DNA of 64,000 nucleotides from Paraburkholderia flagellata. GTDB taxonomy: Bacteria > Pseudomonadota > Gammaproteobacteria > Burkholderiales > Burkholderiaceae. The position numbers were made by a program, and so were the translations under genes. Under the pieces are notes generated by a model. The model was not told the origin of the DNA and searched no databases. It was given only the letters and a program-made list of their open reading frames with translations. Of the stretch, positions 45,104 to 54,143 are shown piece after piece (the first letter of the stretch is position 1; every line of letters starts with the position of its first letter). Location of the stretch: contig NZ_JAJEJT010000005.1 in assembly GCF_021390645.1 (NCBI RefSeq), positions 248,001 through 312,000 of the forward strand, written 5' to 3'.

Positions 45104-47420
45104 CAAGTACTCCTCGTTGTGGCGGTATGGAGAGGTCGATGCCTTCCGGGAAGGGGTGTTTGCCAGGTGGCGTCGCGAGCAGCTTCTGAACACCGGCCAG
45201 CCGCTTTTCGGCGTGCTCAAGCTGGTTCTTCCAGCCGAAGCTCGTTGAGGGGCGGCCCTTGATCGTTTCCAGCGCCAGCTTAAGCTTGCCTTCGAGACGG
45301 ACGAGGTTCTGCCGGTGCTCCGGGAGGTCGGTTGCCGAGAGATGACGACAGTCGGCGAAGCACTCGAGATGTCTGGGGCAAGGGTCGACTGTGAACGAGT
45401 TCAGGCAGTGCCCATAGGGTGTGGCATGGAATCCGTCAGCTTCAGCACGCAGGTATTCGTACGCGGCCATGTCGCCTTCAGCGACCTGGATGCGCCGGAA
45501 CGCATCAACGACCGGCCCAGAAGCCTTGCGAACCTTGATGAGCTTCGCCACCGTGGTGGCTTTCTCACCCAGCATTAATTCGATATCCTGTGGAATTTCA
45601 ATATGATCAAGATCCTCGGCAAGACTACGATGGTCGTACTCGTAACTCTGTGCGACGCTGCGTCGATTGAACCGCTTCGAGATGATCGTGTCGGCAACGC
45701 CCAAACGGAACAACTCGGTATTCTGCAGATGGCGCAGCATATGTGATTCCAGCTTCAATGTCCGGTCATCATCGTTCTGACCGTACTTCTCGAAGAGCGA
45801 TGGGAGTTTCCTGTCGTCCCCAAGTGCAAGCCCGATGAACCAGGGGTCTGGCCGATTGACTGCCATGTAGCGAGTCACATCGCACAGACCATCATTGCGT
45901 TCTTCCGTGAGCGCGCGCTTGGGCTGTACAAACAGGAATTCCCACGGTTGAACCACACCAGATGCCAGAGGTAAAGGAGCGAGGTCGGATACCTTCGTTG
46001 GTATCGTACGCCTGATATGCTCTTCGAGTTCGCGGACGTGGAGATACGTTGTATGCCAGTCCATCCGTTCGGCGAGATCAATCGGTGAACCGTCGCCATG
46101 CCGGAAACGAAGGTACGTCTCGCCATTGCACATCGCTGTCTTCAGGCGATTTCCGAACATGTAGACAGCCATGTCGAGGGTGCGATTGCCGCCGCGCCAA
46201 CGGTCGTGCTGATACTCATGCAAGTCATCAAGGACGGCGGGATCGAACCCAGCCCGATAGCGTTCGATGAATGCTCCTCTCTCAATTTTCAACCAGAACG
46301 GGTTGCCCGTGAGGCGAGGGTAGATTTCGGTCACAGGTACGACGGTGTCGGGCGGGTACCAAGGCAGCAGCCGTCCCGTTTCACATTGCAACTTCAACGT
46401 GGTGCGCAGGGGCTCCGTAATCGTCGCTACGTGGTCGAGGGTCTGAGTCAGCAGCGTACGGAACATCTCCGGTACCGGCTGGGTGCCCTCGCACAGGACG
46501 CGGCTGTCGGCCTCGCCGTCCTGCTGCTTCTCTGCGAAGTGGCGGATCATCAAGGACGTCGAGATTCCGCCAGACCGTCCGGCTGGCCGCCCCTTCGAAT
46601 CCAGGTACGTTCGCTCCCGCTTCCAGTCGAGCGGCAGCAGCGCGACTTCGCCTGCGCGCATCCCGGTCACGATCAGGACTCGCATGGCTGCGAAGCGCAC
46701 GGCGTCGATGAACGTCTGCGGCTTCTCTGTCATCACGATACGTGTCAGTTCCCAGAACGCGCGTCGCTCAGGCAGACGTTCGTTGCGTTTGCGAGCCTCC
46801 AGATCGTCGCGGAGTCTTTCCTGCGACCAAAGATGTTTTGCCTTGATCGCACTTTTGCTTTTCATCCGCGGAACAGCGAGCGCAGGATACAACGGCCCCG
46901 CGTCGCAGATGTGTTGCGCGTCGAGCACGACCCTGACGATACCAACAACCAAGTCCCCCAGCTTCCCCGAGAGCTGGACAGCCTTGCCAATGCGAACAGC
47001 AACGTGGAGGTCGTCAACGGTTAGCGACCAAGGCTCCTTGTCCGCGCATGTTGCAATAAGTCGCAGGGGACGCGCGACGCATGCAGCTACATGTTCGGTC
47101 GTGTTACGCCTGAACAGTAGCTGCTCTGCGACCGCCGCCTTGACCAGATCCTGCCATGCGTCCGACAGCGGCTTCTTTTCTACCGGCACCAACCCTCGCG
47201 CTGCACGCTCCGCATTCACGAGTGCCAGTGCCTTTGTCTCCGCGCCAAGATCTCGCAGATAGTGAGTTTTTGGCGGCACATCGCCGGCGGCAGCGGTAAG
47301 ATTCCATCCCCGCCCGTCCCGGGCAGCTCCCGTTTCGTCCAGGGGCATTTCCCAGCGCAGCCCTCTTTCGGACGCGAGCGTCTTGCCCAGCTCGATATAC
47401 GCAAGGTAGTGACGATTCAT
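45096..47420 (-). CDS. Large tyrosine recombinase/integrase (third of trio)
   Basis: 774 residues. Catalytic domain in the second half: first Arg in VLIVTGMRAGEVALLPLDW, the His-x-x-Arg-type box SHMLRHLQNTELFRLGV, and a candidate nucleophile tyrosine in RRSVAQSYEYDHRS. A long C-terminal extension carries a cysteine/histidine cluster (CLNSFTVDPCPRHLECFADC) that may bind zinc, and a lysine-rich helix. The size recalls TnpB of Tn554. It overlaps the previous gene by four bases and the next by eight. Confidence 0.85.
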   Translation of the reverse strand: MNRHYLAYIELGKTLASERGLRWEMPLDETGAARDGRGWNLTAAAGDVPPKTHYLRDLGAETKALALVNAERAARGLVPVEKKPLSDAWQDLVKAAVAEQLLFRRNTTEHVAACVARPLRLIATCADKEPWSLTVDDLHVAVRIGKAVQLSGKLGDLVVGIVRVVLDAQHICDAGPLYPALAVPRMKSKSAIKAKHLWSQERLRDDLEARKRNERLPERRAFWELTRIVMTEKPQTFIDAVRFAAMRVLIVTGMRAGEVALLPLDWKRERTYLDSKGRPAGRSGGISTSLMIRHFAEKQQDGEADSRVLCEGTQPVPEMFRTLLTQTLDHVATITEPLRTTLKLQCETGRLLPWYPPDTVVPVTEIYPRLTGNPFWLKIERGAFIERYRAGFDPAVLDDLHEYQHDRWRGGNRTLDMAVYMFGNRLKTAMCNGETYLRFRHGDGSPIDLAERMDWHTTYLHVRELEEHIRRTIPTKVSDLAPLPLASGVVQPWEFLFVQPKRALTEERNDGLCDVTRYMAVNRPDPWFIGLALGDDRKLPSLFEKYGQNDDDRTLKLESHMLRHLQNTELFRLGVADTIISKRFNRRSVAQSYEYDHRSLAEDLDHIEIPQDIELMLGEKATTVAKLIKVRKASGPVVDAFRRIQVAEGDMAAYEYLRAEADGFHATPYGHCLNSFTVDPCPRHLECFADCRHLSATDLPEHRQNLVRLEGKLKLALETIKGRPSTSFGWKNQLEHAEKRLAGVQKLLATPPGKHPFPEGIDLSIPPQRGVLDD

Positions 47421-48961
47421 CGGCTCTCGTCCTCAAGCTCGCCAATGACCATCTGGATTTCGGCGATCGTGCGCTGCAACTGGAGATAGGTCGGAGATTG
47501 GGCGTCGCCACGCGAGCTTTGCTCGAAGAACATGACCACCTCGCGCATCGAGGCCAGCACGCTCTCATGCATTGCCCTGTCATGCAAGGGCATGAACTTC
47601 CTGCAGCCGTAGCATGACGTCACCGGGTTGTAGGGGCACGCTGGCTGTCCCGACGTGCAGCCGCCGATACCTGCGATCGGGATGCCGTGAGGCACACCGG
47701 CGATTTGCTGCTCACCCTTGAGCAAGGTGAGCTCTTCCGGGGAGATGAACCGGTCGTGCGCGAACTTTGCGACGCGTCGATAGACATCCGATGCACCCAG
47801 CGCCCGGTTGACACGCTCCGCGTGGGAGGCTGAAGTCCTGAAGTAGACCAATCCGGTCTGCACGTATGAATGCCCCAGGAACTCGGCAAGTTCTTCGTGG
47901 CTCGCGCCCGCGTCAACCAGCCTCTGGGCTGCCGTATGTCGCAGGTCCGTGGCCGTGCCAAGCTCTTCCGAACCGATCAATTTCCTCACGAGAGAGGCGA
48001 TTCGCGATCCCGTTTCGTAGTTCGACCGGACAGGGAAGAGACGCCCGGAATTCGCATCGTCCCTGGCAGTCCATCGCGCGTCGATGGCAACGAAGATCGG
48101 AGCCCATTCGCGCTTGACCCGGCGCGTCAGCGGTTTTTTCTTCGAGCCGTTGCGCTGCTTGGCCATGTGGAAGGTCAGGTGAACCGTGGGCAGTCCCTCC
48201 GGGGTATCCTCCCAGATCCGCACATTTCTCCTGGCGAGCATCGCTATCTGGATCGGACGCATACCGAACTGGTACGCGCACAGCAACATGCCCGCGTCGC
48301 AAATGTCGTCGAATGATACCGATGGCACCGATGATACGGCGAGAGTGGCGGCCATTTCGTCCAGATATCGCACGATTGCAGCTTCTTCGTCGGCGCCGAG
48401 AAATACGTCTCCCGAGCGGACGCCAGCGTGCGCGTCACGGGTAGGCAAGGGTAGAGCCGTGTGAAGGTAGGCGCGGTATTCGACTGACCATCCAAACAGG
48501 CGATACGTACATAGCAGATGGAGCAAGCACTTCGCGCACAGATACACGTGCACAGGCATGCACCGGGCTCGCAAGGCGGCCCAGACAGGACCGATACCAG
48601 CGGGGCCCGCACGCAAGAGGGCTACCACGTCAGCTGCGTTCAGGTGATGGGCATAGGAGACGTAAAGCGCGGCCGTTGCAACGCTCAGGTCCTGCCCGAG
48701 AATGGCAATAAAGACGTGCTTGAAGACGAATGCACGTTGCGCATCCAGCCGCGAGAAGTCAACGTTGACGCGATTGCCGTTAATCAGCAATTCGAACACT
48801 GGCTGCTCGAGCGGAGCCCGGATGGAACGGGGCCGGTCGTTGAAGTCGTCGTAGTAACGGATGACTGGTGGCAGGTCCGGCAGTTCCGCGCAAAGTATCT
48901 CGATGACGTCATCCGCCTCTTGCCCCTGGAACGAGCTTTTTGTTGCCGGAAACCTGCTCAT
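47417..48961 (-). CDS. Tyrosine recombinase/integrase (second of trio)
   Basis: 514 residues. Catalytic residues: Arg in YQFGMRPIQIAMLARRNV, TDLRHTAAQRLVDAGASHEE box, and LGHSYVQTGLVYFRTSAS holding His and the Tyr nucleophile. C-terminal cysteine motif GGCTSGQPACPYNPVTSCYG CRKF likely binds zinc. The start codon follows the stop of the first recombinase with no gap, so the three genes are made from one transcript. Confidence 0.88.
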   Translation of the reverse strand: MSRFPATKSSFQGQEADDVIEILCAELPDLPPVIRYYDDFNDRPRSIRAPLEQPVFELLINGNRVNVDFSRLDAQRAFVFKHVFIAILGQDLSVATAALYVSYAHHLNAADVVALLRAGPAGIGPVWAALRARCMPVHVYLCAKCLLHLLCTYRLFGWSVEYRAYLHTALPLPTRDAHAGVRSGDVFLGADEEAAIVRYLDEMAATLAVSSVPSVSFDDICDAGMLLCAYQFGMRPIQIAMLARRNVRIWEDTPEGLPTVHLTFHMAKQRNGSKKKPLTRRVKREWAPIFVAIDARWTARDDANSGRLFPVRSNYETGSRIASLVRKLIGSEELGTATDLRHTAAQRLVDAGASHEELAEFLGHSYVQTGLVYFRTSASHAERVNRALGASDVYRRVAKFAHDRFISPEELTLLKGEQQIAGVPHGIPIAGIGGCTSGQPACPYNPVTSCYGCRKFMPLHDRAMHESVLASMREVVMFFEQSSRGDAQSPTYLQLQRTIAEIQMVIGELEDESR

Positions 48962-50185
48962 CTAGTGCCCCTTGGGAAGCGCGCGCAACAAGGCTATGCG
49001 GTCGTCGAACGCGTCGTTCCACACGCCAGCCAGGCGATCTTCGAATACTGCCCGCGCATACCGCGATGGCATCGAGGATGTCTTGGACCAGCCGAAGAAG
49101 GTGCGCAGTTTCTGGATCGCTTCGTCCATCGCATCGCCTTGTTCGAGCAGCTGATGGAGCCGCACGGCAGCAGACGTGTGGCGAAGATCGTGCGGAGTGA
49201 CAGATTCCTTGCCCGTGCGTTCTTTCAGTTCCTTCAGGACAGGCGCAGGCAAGCAACGTGAGACCTGCGCAAACATCTTTGTCAATGCCTCCGTCGACAG
49301 CGGCAAGCCAGCCTGGGAGTTGAGCAGAAACGAATGCTGCGGTCGGCCACGATAGTTTTCCGCGTACGATTGCACCAAGCTCGCGGTCAATTCACTGACC
49401 GGAACCTGACGGATCGAATGCGCGGTCTTGATGCCAGGTTTCGAGTAACGCGGGTCATCGTTCAGGTCCTCGTACTCGTTTTCCTGAACGTTGAGCCAGT
49501 ATCGCGTTCGGCCTTGCCTGTCGTCGTAGGCACTCTTTATCGCGTCGACAGGTAACAGCAGGATTTCGCCGCGACGCAGTCCCTGATGCAGCATCAATAC
49601 AAACGCGATGAAGGCACGCCAGCGGGTCTGCTCACGCGCGAACGGACTCCCGGATGATTCGGGATCCAGAATTTCGTACAGCGCCTTGACCGTGCTCGCC
49701 GGCAATGAACGGACGGCCTCGATCGACCTGACTCTGCGAACGTGAAGCTGGCTGTAAAGCGTCGAAAGCCGGGTCAGCTGTTTTTCAATGCGCCGAATTC
49801 TGTCGTCAGCAGCCTGACTCCTGGACACCCACGTCACAATTGCTGTGACGAACGCCAAGCCGGTCTGCCAACGCTTTTCATCTATGGCGGTGCCGTCAGG
49901 CTGATTGCGGATCGATACGAACCATGACTCAAGAATCTCGGCCAGCACCTCGTCGTTCAGCGTTCCCAGCGCGACGTCCAGCGACGCCTCGCCGCGAAGC
50001 TGGTCGGCGTGTTGATACAGGTTTTCGATGTAGCGTAGCGCCTTGACGTGCGTCGAATCGGCCAACTGAGCCGACGACATGGCCGACCAGACTGCAGCCC
50101 AGTACCGGGGCAAACCGTATTGATCCACCAGAACCGGGCCTCGCAGCCCAGGCGGCACAGAGGCATCTGACAGTCGTATAAGCAT
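48962..50185 (-). CDS. Tyrosine recombinase/integrase (first of trio)
   Basis: 407 residues. N-terminal SAM-like core-binding region, then the catalytic domain with Arg in LMLHQGLRRGEILLLPVDA, the HDLRHTSAAVRLHQ box and LRTFFGWSKTSSMPSRYARA with the Tyr nucleophile. First gene of the module; the DNA upstream (50186-50399) is AT-rich and contains the right-hand copy of a short direct repeat. Three recombinases acting together are typical of recombinase-in-trio and Tn554-like elements. Confidence 0.9.
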   Translation of the reverse strand: MLIRLSDASVPPGLRGPVLVDQYGLPRYWAAVWSAMSSAQLADSTHVKALRYIENLYQHADQLRGEASLDVALGTLNDEVLAEILESWFVSIRNQPDGTAIDEKRWQTGLAFVTAIVTWVSRSQAADDRIRRIEKQLTRLSTLYSQLHVRRVRSIEAVRSLPASTVKALYEILDPESSGSPFAREQTRWRAFIAFVLMLHQGLRRGEILLLPVDAIKSAYDDRQGRTRYWLNVQENEYEDLNDDPRYSKPGIKTAHSIRQVPVSELTASLVQSYAENYRGRPQHSFLLNSQAGLPLSTEALTKMFAQVSRCLPAPVLKELKERTGKESVTPHDLRHTSAAVRLHQLLEQGDAMDEAIQKLRTFFGWSKTSSMPSRYARAVFEDRLAGVWNDAFDDRIALLRALPKGH

Positions 50186-50201
50186 TCGTGCGTCCGCTCA
50201 A

Positions 50202-50215
50202 TTGCGCAACGCCAA
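50202..50215. repeat. Direct repeat, right copy (possible element end)
   Basis: TTGCGCAACGCCAA; see left copy at 43901-43914. It lies 17 bp upstream of the first recombinase start codon. Confidence 0.3.
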
Positions 50216-50399
50216 AAGATACCATTTATCAGATGTATGTTGTGGTCATAAGACCCTGAAATGCCGCCGAGCCGCAACGGCTGTAAACATACTAGCTAAT
50301 GCGATAAATAACCTTATGTTAAATTGGATTATTTTGTGATCGATCCCTTGATATTCCGATCGGCGCTCTCAACTAATTGCCCCCCATGAGCTTGAGAGA

Positions 50400-50785
50400 A
50401 TGCACCAAACGATCGAATTGCTGATGGAGAACGAAAAGCCTGTTGGCGAATACTTTGCCGCCGCCAAGCAGCGCTGGTCCGAGATTCTGGCCGATATCAC
50501 GGAGGTCTCCGTCGAAGAGCTTGCGGAGCGCCTGACCCGCGAACAATTCTGGTTTGAGCACCACTGCGGCGGCCGCTGGGTCGGCCAGGAAGTCATGGTC
50601 TGGAGCGGCTTTGCGTCGATCTACGCCACGACCGAAGGGTATGACTGCGAAGGTCTCACCCGCCGCGAGGCAGCGAAACTCGCGCAGGCGTTCGCCCGCA
50701 GCATGGTCAGCGTTGAGGTCAGGGCGAAGCGCGCGACGCCGCGACGTCCTACCACCTCGAAATTGAGAACGGCCTCTACGTCTAA
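50400..50785 (+). pseudogene. Unknown protein gene with a single-base frameshift
   Basis: From the ATG at 50400 about 106 clean codons run (MHQTIELLMENEKPVGEYFA, EQFWFEHHCGGRWVGQEVMV, GLTRREAAKLAQAFARSMVS). Near 50717 the reading quality drops, while another frame takes over with QGEARDAATSYHLEIENGLY and a TAA at 50783-50785. One base appears lost. A strong terminator follows. No family known; the setting suggests phage or plasmid origin. Confidence 0.5.
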
Positions 50786-50809
50786 AAGCGGAAGATCGCC
50801 TTGCCGTAA

Positions 50810-50838
50810 AAAAGCCCGCTCGAAGCGGGCTTTTCTAA
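50810..50838. terminator. Rho-independent terminator, usable in both directions
   Basis: Perfect 11-bp arms AAAAGCCCGCT and AGCGGGCTTTT with a CGA loop, flanked by A and T runs. It lies between the plus-strand gene ending at 50785 and the minus-strand small-gene operon ending at 50868, so it can stop transcription from both sides. Confidence 0.9.
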
Positions 50839-50867
50839 ATTGGTGCGTGATCGCGCAGAGGACAGTC

Positions 50868-50993
50868 TTATCGGGCTGTCGCGAGCAGCGTGACGACGTT
50901 CGGTGCCGCAAAGCTAACCGCCGCAATCGTGCCCACGACAACGACCGCCAACAACGCTTTCTGCGATGGGCTAAAACGAGCGATCAGTGACAT
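50868..50993 (-). CDS. 41-residue single-span membrane peptide
   Basis: Starts MSLIARFSPSQKALLAVVVV and continues as one hydrophobic helix with a short polar end. AAGGAGG lies 8 bases before the ATG, one of the best ribosome sites in this zone. The start overlaps the end of the membrane protein gene at 50984. Last gene of the four-gene minus-strand set. Function unknown; size and shape would allow a holin-like or toxin-like peptide, but there is no sequence proof. Confidence 0.6.
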   Translation of the reverse strand: MSLIARFSPSQKALLAVVVVGTIAAVSFAAPNVVTLLATAR

Positions 50994-51433
50994 TGTGGCC
51001 CTCCTTGAGAGGTATGAATCACGAGTAACAGTGCCAAGGTTACCACACTGACGACCAGAGAACTCCCGAACGCGAGGATACGCCCGTTGCGCTTCCTGCC
51101 GGTGCTGATAGTGTGATCGGGCTTGTCAGTCTTGATGGAACCCGCGGCGGCGATCAGACCGCCCAGCACGAGAAGAATCCAGACGCCGGTGTGCATGCCG
51201 CCATACTCGGCCGCCGGAAAGCAGTGCTGCAAGTGGTCGATTTCAAGCAACGCCGCTGCGCACCACCCCACCGAAACATAGCCTAGCTGCCCGTCAATAT
51301 ATGGGTCGGCCAAACTGATATCACGGTCCCCTTCCGTTATTTTCTCCATGCCGATCATGATCGCGGCACCGATGCCTGGCGCGAGCGCCGGCACGACAAC
51401 GTTGACCATGAACCAGCCAGTCTCAATCTGCAT
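50984..51433 (-). CDS. Small membrane protein of unknown function
   Basis: 149 residues with about four hydrophobic segments (VNVVVPALAPGIGAAIMIGM near the start, VGWCAAALLEI, GVWILLVLGGLIAAAGS, ILAFGSSLVVSVVTLALLLV near the end). The ATG overlaps the previous gene's stop by the ATGA pattern. No family recognised. Confidence 0.6.
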   Translation of the reverse strand: MQIETGWFMVNVVVPALAPGIGAAIMIGMEKITEGDRDISLADPYIDGQLGYVSVGWCAAALLEIDHLQHCFPAAEYGGMHTGVWILLVLGGLIAAAGSIKTDKPDHTISTGRKRNGRILAFGSSLVVSVVTLALLLVIHTSQGGPQCH

Positions 51434-51834
51434 CAGCCCTCCATAGCAAGTTTGAGCTCGTGCTTGAAGCTCTCCGCTTCAGCGCGCGTATCGACCCAGA
51501 TCATCCCGTCGTAGAGCGCCTGAAGTTCACGGAAGCTTCGACCCATCGCGACTTCCCTGACGCTATCTTCGAGACCGAACAATGGCGCAGCAGCACCGTT
51601 GTCGAGATATTCCCAGAACACATAGTCAAGACGCAGGTGGCGCAGTTGGTTGCGCACGAGATCCTTTGCGAACGGGGTGTAGTCAGCGCGCAAGGCTTCT
51701 TTCCAGCCAAGCAGCACTGCGTCGTCAATGGTCGAATGGGTGTCGAGCGCCCAGAGGACTGCGGCGCGACGGGCGCTCGAAAGCGGCGCAAGCAGGACGC
51801 GTAGGTCGCCCAGCGTGAAATTCTTCTTGTTCAT
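51433..51834 (-). CDS. Hypothetical soluble protein
   Basis: 133 residues, mostly helical and charged (LGDLRVLLAPLSSARRAAVL, RNQLRHLRLDYVFWEYLDNG, FRELQALYDGMIWVDTRAEA). Start at the ATG at 51834 with GGAG before it. Couples to the downstream membrane protein gene. No family recognised. Confidence 0.6.
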   Translation of the reverse strand: MNKKNFTLGDLRVLLAPLSSARRAAVLWALDTHSTIDDAVLLGWKEALRADYTPFAKDLVRNQLRHLRLDYVFWEYLDNGAAAPLFGLEDSVREVAMGRSFRELQALYDGMIWVDTRAEAESFKHELKLAMEG

Positions 51835-51894
51835 GTGCTTCTCCAATAATGGGGCACATGATAGCGGCGCGGTTTACCCACTGTCGAGCGACCT

Positions 51895-52302
51895 TCAGTC
51901 TAGAAAGTCAAGAATCTCCTCCAGGAAGGTGGACACACTTATTGGCAAGAAGAAAGCGAGTCCAACCGCAATCCCCACCCATTCCTCAATATGGAAGTGA
52001 CCCAATATGGCGGCAATCGCGAAGGCCATGAACAAGCCAGCCGCAGACGACGCTAACTTCAAGTAGACATCCCGGAACTTTGAGAAGAAACCCGCGTCCT
52101 CATCCCCCTTCCGTTGCAGAATAACCCATGTCGACGCGCCTATCGCCGCTGCCGCGGCTGCCAATCCGACTGCAGACCTGAGGTGCTCGTCGAACTGGTC
52201 AGTGGCCACATTTGTCATCGCCAGCAAAGTTGCAATTGCGACGCCCGTTGAGCCCAACAGGAGCTTTTCGAGGAAGCTGTCAAGTCTTTCGTCTTTAGCC
52301 AT
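51895..52302 (-). CDS. Small membrane protein of unknown function
   Basis: 135 residues from the ATG at 52302. An acidic/basic N-terminus (MAKDERLDSFLEKLLLGSTG) is followed by about four membrane helices, including GLAAAAAAIGASTWVILQRK and LFMAFAIAAILGHFHIEEWV. First of the small-gene set; 60 bp separate it from the next gene. No family recognised. Confidence 0.6.
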   Translation of the reverse strand: MAKDERLDSFLEKLLLGSTGVAIATLLAMTNVATDQFDEHLRSAVGLAAAAAAIGASTWVILQRKGDEDAGFFSKFRDVYLKLASSAAGLFMAFAIAAILGHFHIEEWVGIAVGLAFFLPISVSTFLEEILDFLD

Positions 52303-52434
52303 ACCGCTCTCCCGAACGCAGTTATCGAATATTGGTGTGTGACATTGTGAATACAAACCCGGCACATGCCGGATTTGTAGAGTGAGGCTATGTGACATTT
52401 ATAACGCTTCGCAGGGGCCGCTCGCAGCGCGCGA

Positions 52435-52772
52435 CTAGCAGGGTTCGACCGCCCGCCCGTTGCGCATGCAAGGCTCAACATGCAGGCCATCTGGCCACGC
52501 GAGTGCGAACACCAAACGATCCCACACGCCCAGTTCCGTCACCTCCTTGCCGCAGCGGTTAACCACTTTGAACCGCGGCACAAACCGCCCTCCTTCGGGC
52601 GCGTAGCAGATGATCGAAACGACCCCGACTTATGCGTGAGCCACGCGACGCTGCGGTCTGTCGCATGGTGTCGCGTGAACGTCTGAGGATCGTCCCGCAT
52701 CGCGTCGGCGAATGCTTTCACGGTGGGCTGCACCAGCCCGAGCGCAACAAGCATCCGTTCAATGGCTCTCAT
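52435..52772 (-). pseudogene. Phage-type small protein gene, frameshifted
   Basis: The start overlaps the stop of the gene at 52769. Frame 1 gives MRAIERMLVALGLVQPTVKA through VAWLTHKSG. After a run of four C near 52627-52630 a second frame continues VVSIICYAPEGGRFVPRFKV and LGVWDRLVFALAWPDGLHVE to a TAG at 52435. One added base would join them into a protein of about 110 residues. The even quality of both halves shows it is a recently broken gene. Confidence 0.55.
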
Positions 52773-52972
52773 GCGGCAGCCCCTTGCGCTTTCGCTTCAC
52801 TCGCGGCCACCGTCATCGTGGTGATGCCGGCTAGCGCGGTGATATTGAGCAGCGGCACTTCCTTGCCCACTGCGCCGAGCATGCGCACACCACCCATGCC
52901 GTTGAAGTTGACCTGCGTCGTCCACGGGAACGGCGACGCTGCACGAATCTCGGCAATGCTAACGGCCTTCAT
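52769..52972 (-). CDS. Small phage-type hypothetical protein
   Basis: 67 residues (MKAVSIAEIRAASPFPWTTQ, then a Gly-rich turn and MTVAASEAKAQ). Overlaps the ligase gene at its start and the frameshifted gene at its end by four bases each, the tight packing usual in phage genomes. Function unknown. Confidence 0.5.
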   Translation of the reverse strand: MKAVSIAEIRAASPFPWTTQVNFNGMGGVRMLGAVGKEVPLLNITALAGITTMTVAASEAKAQGAAA

Positions 52973-54124
52973 GCTGCCACCTTCTCGAGCTCGGCCGGCA
53001 CGCCACCGCGCGATGCGTTGTCGAACTGCTCGAACACACTCTCCAGGCTGTCGGCTTCGGACTTGTCGATGCGATACCCTGCTTCGACCATGCGCGGCAG
53101 GAACAGCGAGTGCAGATCGTTGCTCGGCGAGGGCTTCATGATCGAGTTGAAGCGCACCGCCCAGACGCGACCGAGGAAGTCTTCGGGGTTCGCGTCGATA
53201 GCGTCACACAGCTTTTCGTTCTTCACGGTCACATCGACGCGCAGCAGACCATCGGACGTTTCCATCGTGATCGAGCCCGCGCGCCCTTCGTTCTTCGTGC
53301 TGTCCTTGCCCGCGACGATGCCCTTCGAGATCAGGTCCACGTCCACTTCGAGCTTGAGCTTTACGACATCCGGGTTGCCGCTGTCGGTGTCCTTCCAGAA
53401 GCCGGCGCCGTTCTTGAGGACGGTCCCCTCTTTGCCTTGCAGTTGCAGTTCGTTGCAGTGGGCATAGGCTTCAGCGAGCGAATGGACGATGCGCGTCGGG
53501 ATGATACGCACCGAGGGCGCGACGCCGACCACACCACCGGCCGCAGCCAGCTGCATCAGCAGTGCCTTGAAACGCTAGCGATAACCGACCTCGTATTTGC
53601 CCTTCGGCACAACTGCGCTCAGCGGGATTTGATCCCACGCCTGGAACACCGGCTGCTCGTTCTCCTCGAACGCACCGCCCGCGGACACGCGGTTGATGAT
53701 GCCATTGCCGATCTCACGCGAGGCGATCACACCGTCCACCAGGACCACGATCTCGCCGTGCGTCTGCGTGCCCCGACTTATGCGCTTGAACAACTCAGCC
53801 GATTGCGGCGTGAGGAACGTCATGAGGCGCTGCACTTCGTCGCGCGCGGCGTTGCCGGTGAGCTCGCGCTTGGCGAGGTGTTCGAGCGTCTCCCAGATCG
53901 GCGCGTTCTCGAACGTGTTGGCGCCCGGTGCAGCACCGTCGATGCGATCGGGCACCTGGCGCATGCCGTAGGTCGTCAGTGGATCGAGCGCCGCCATGAG
54001 CACGCCGCTTGAACGTGTCGAAAGCGAGGAACTGCTTCACGAGCGCCTGCTTCTCGTTCTTGCTGCTGGTCGCGGCGATTTTCTCGATGGCGGCGAATGC
54101 CTGGTCCGAAGTCATGTGAGTCAT
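52969..54124 (-). pseudogene. ATP-dependent DNA ligase (phage type), broken
   Basis: Read from 54124 down. The N-terminal part AFAAIEKIAATSSKNEKQAL ends in a one-base frameshift near 54004-54008. The adjoining frame continues LMAALDPLTTYGMRQVPDRI to VGYR, hits an in-frame TAG at 53575-53577, and resumes RFKALLMQLAAAGGVVGVAP and on to the end. The C-terminal OB-domain part is well kept: QGKEGTVLKNG (nucleotidyl motif region) and FNSIMKPSPSNDLHSLFLPR. The KxDG adenylation motif is missing, apparently by an internal deletion. Phage-type ligase by the MKPSPSN..SLFLPR block. Confidence 0.7.
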
Positions 54125-54143
54125 AAGTGATTTATCGCTGTTG

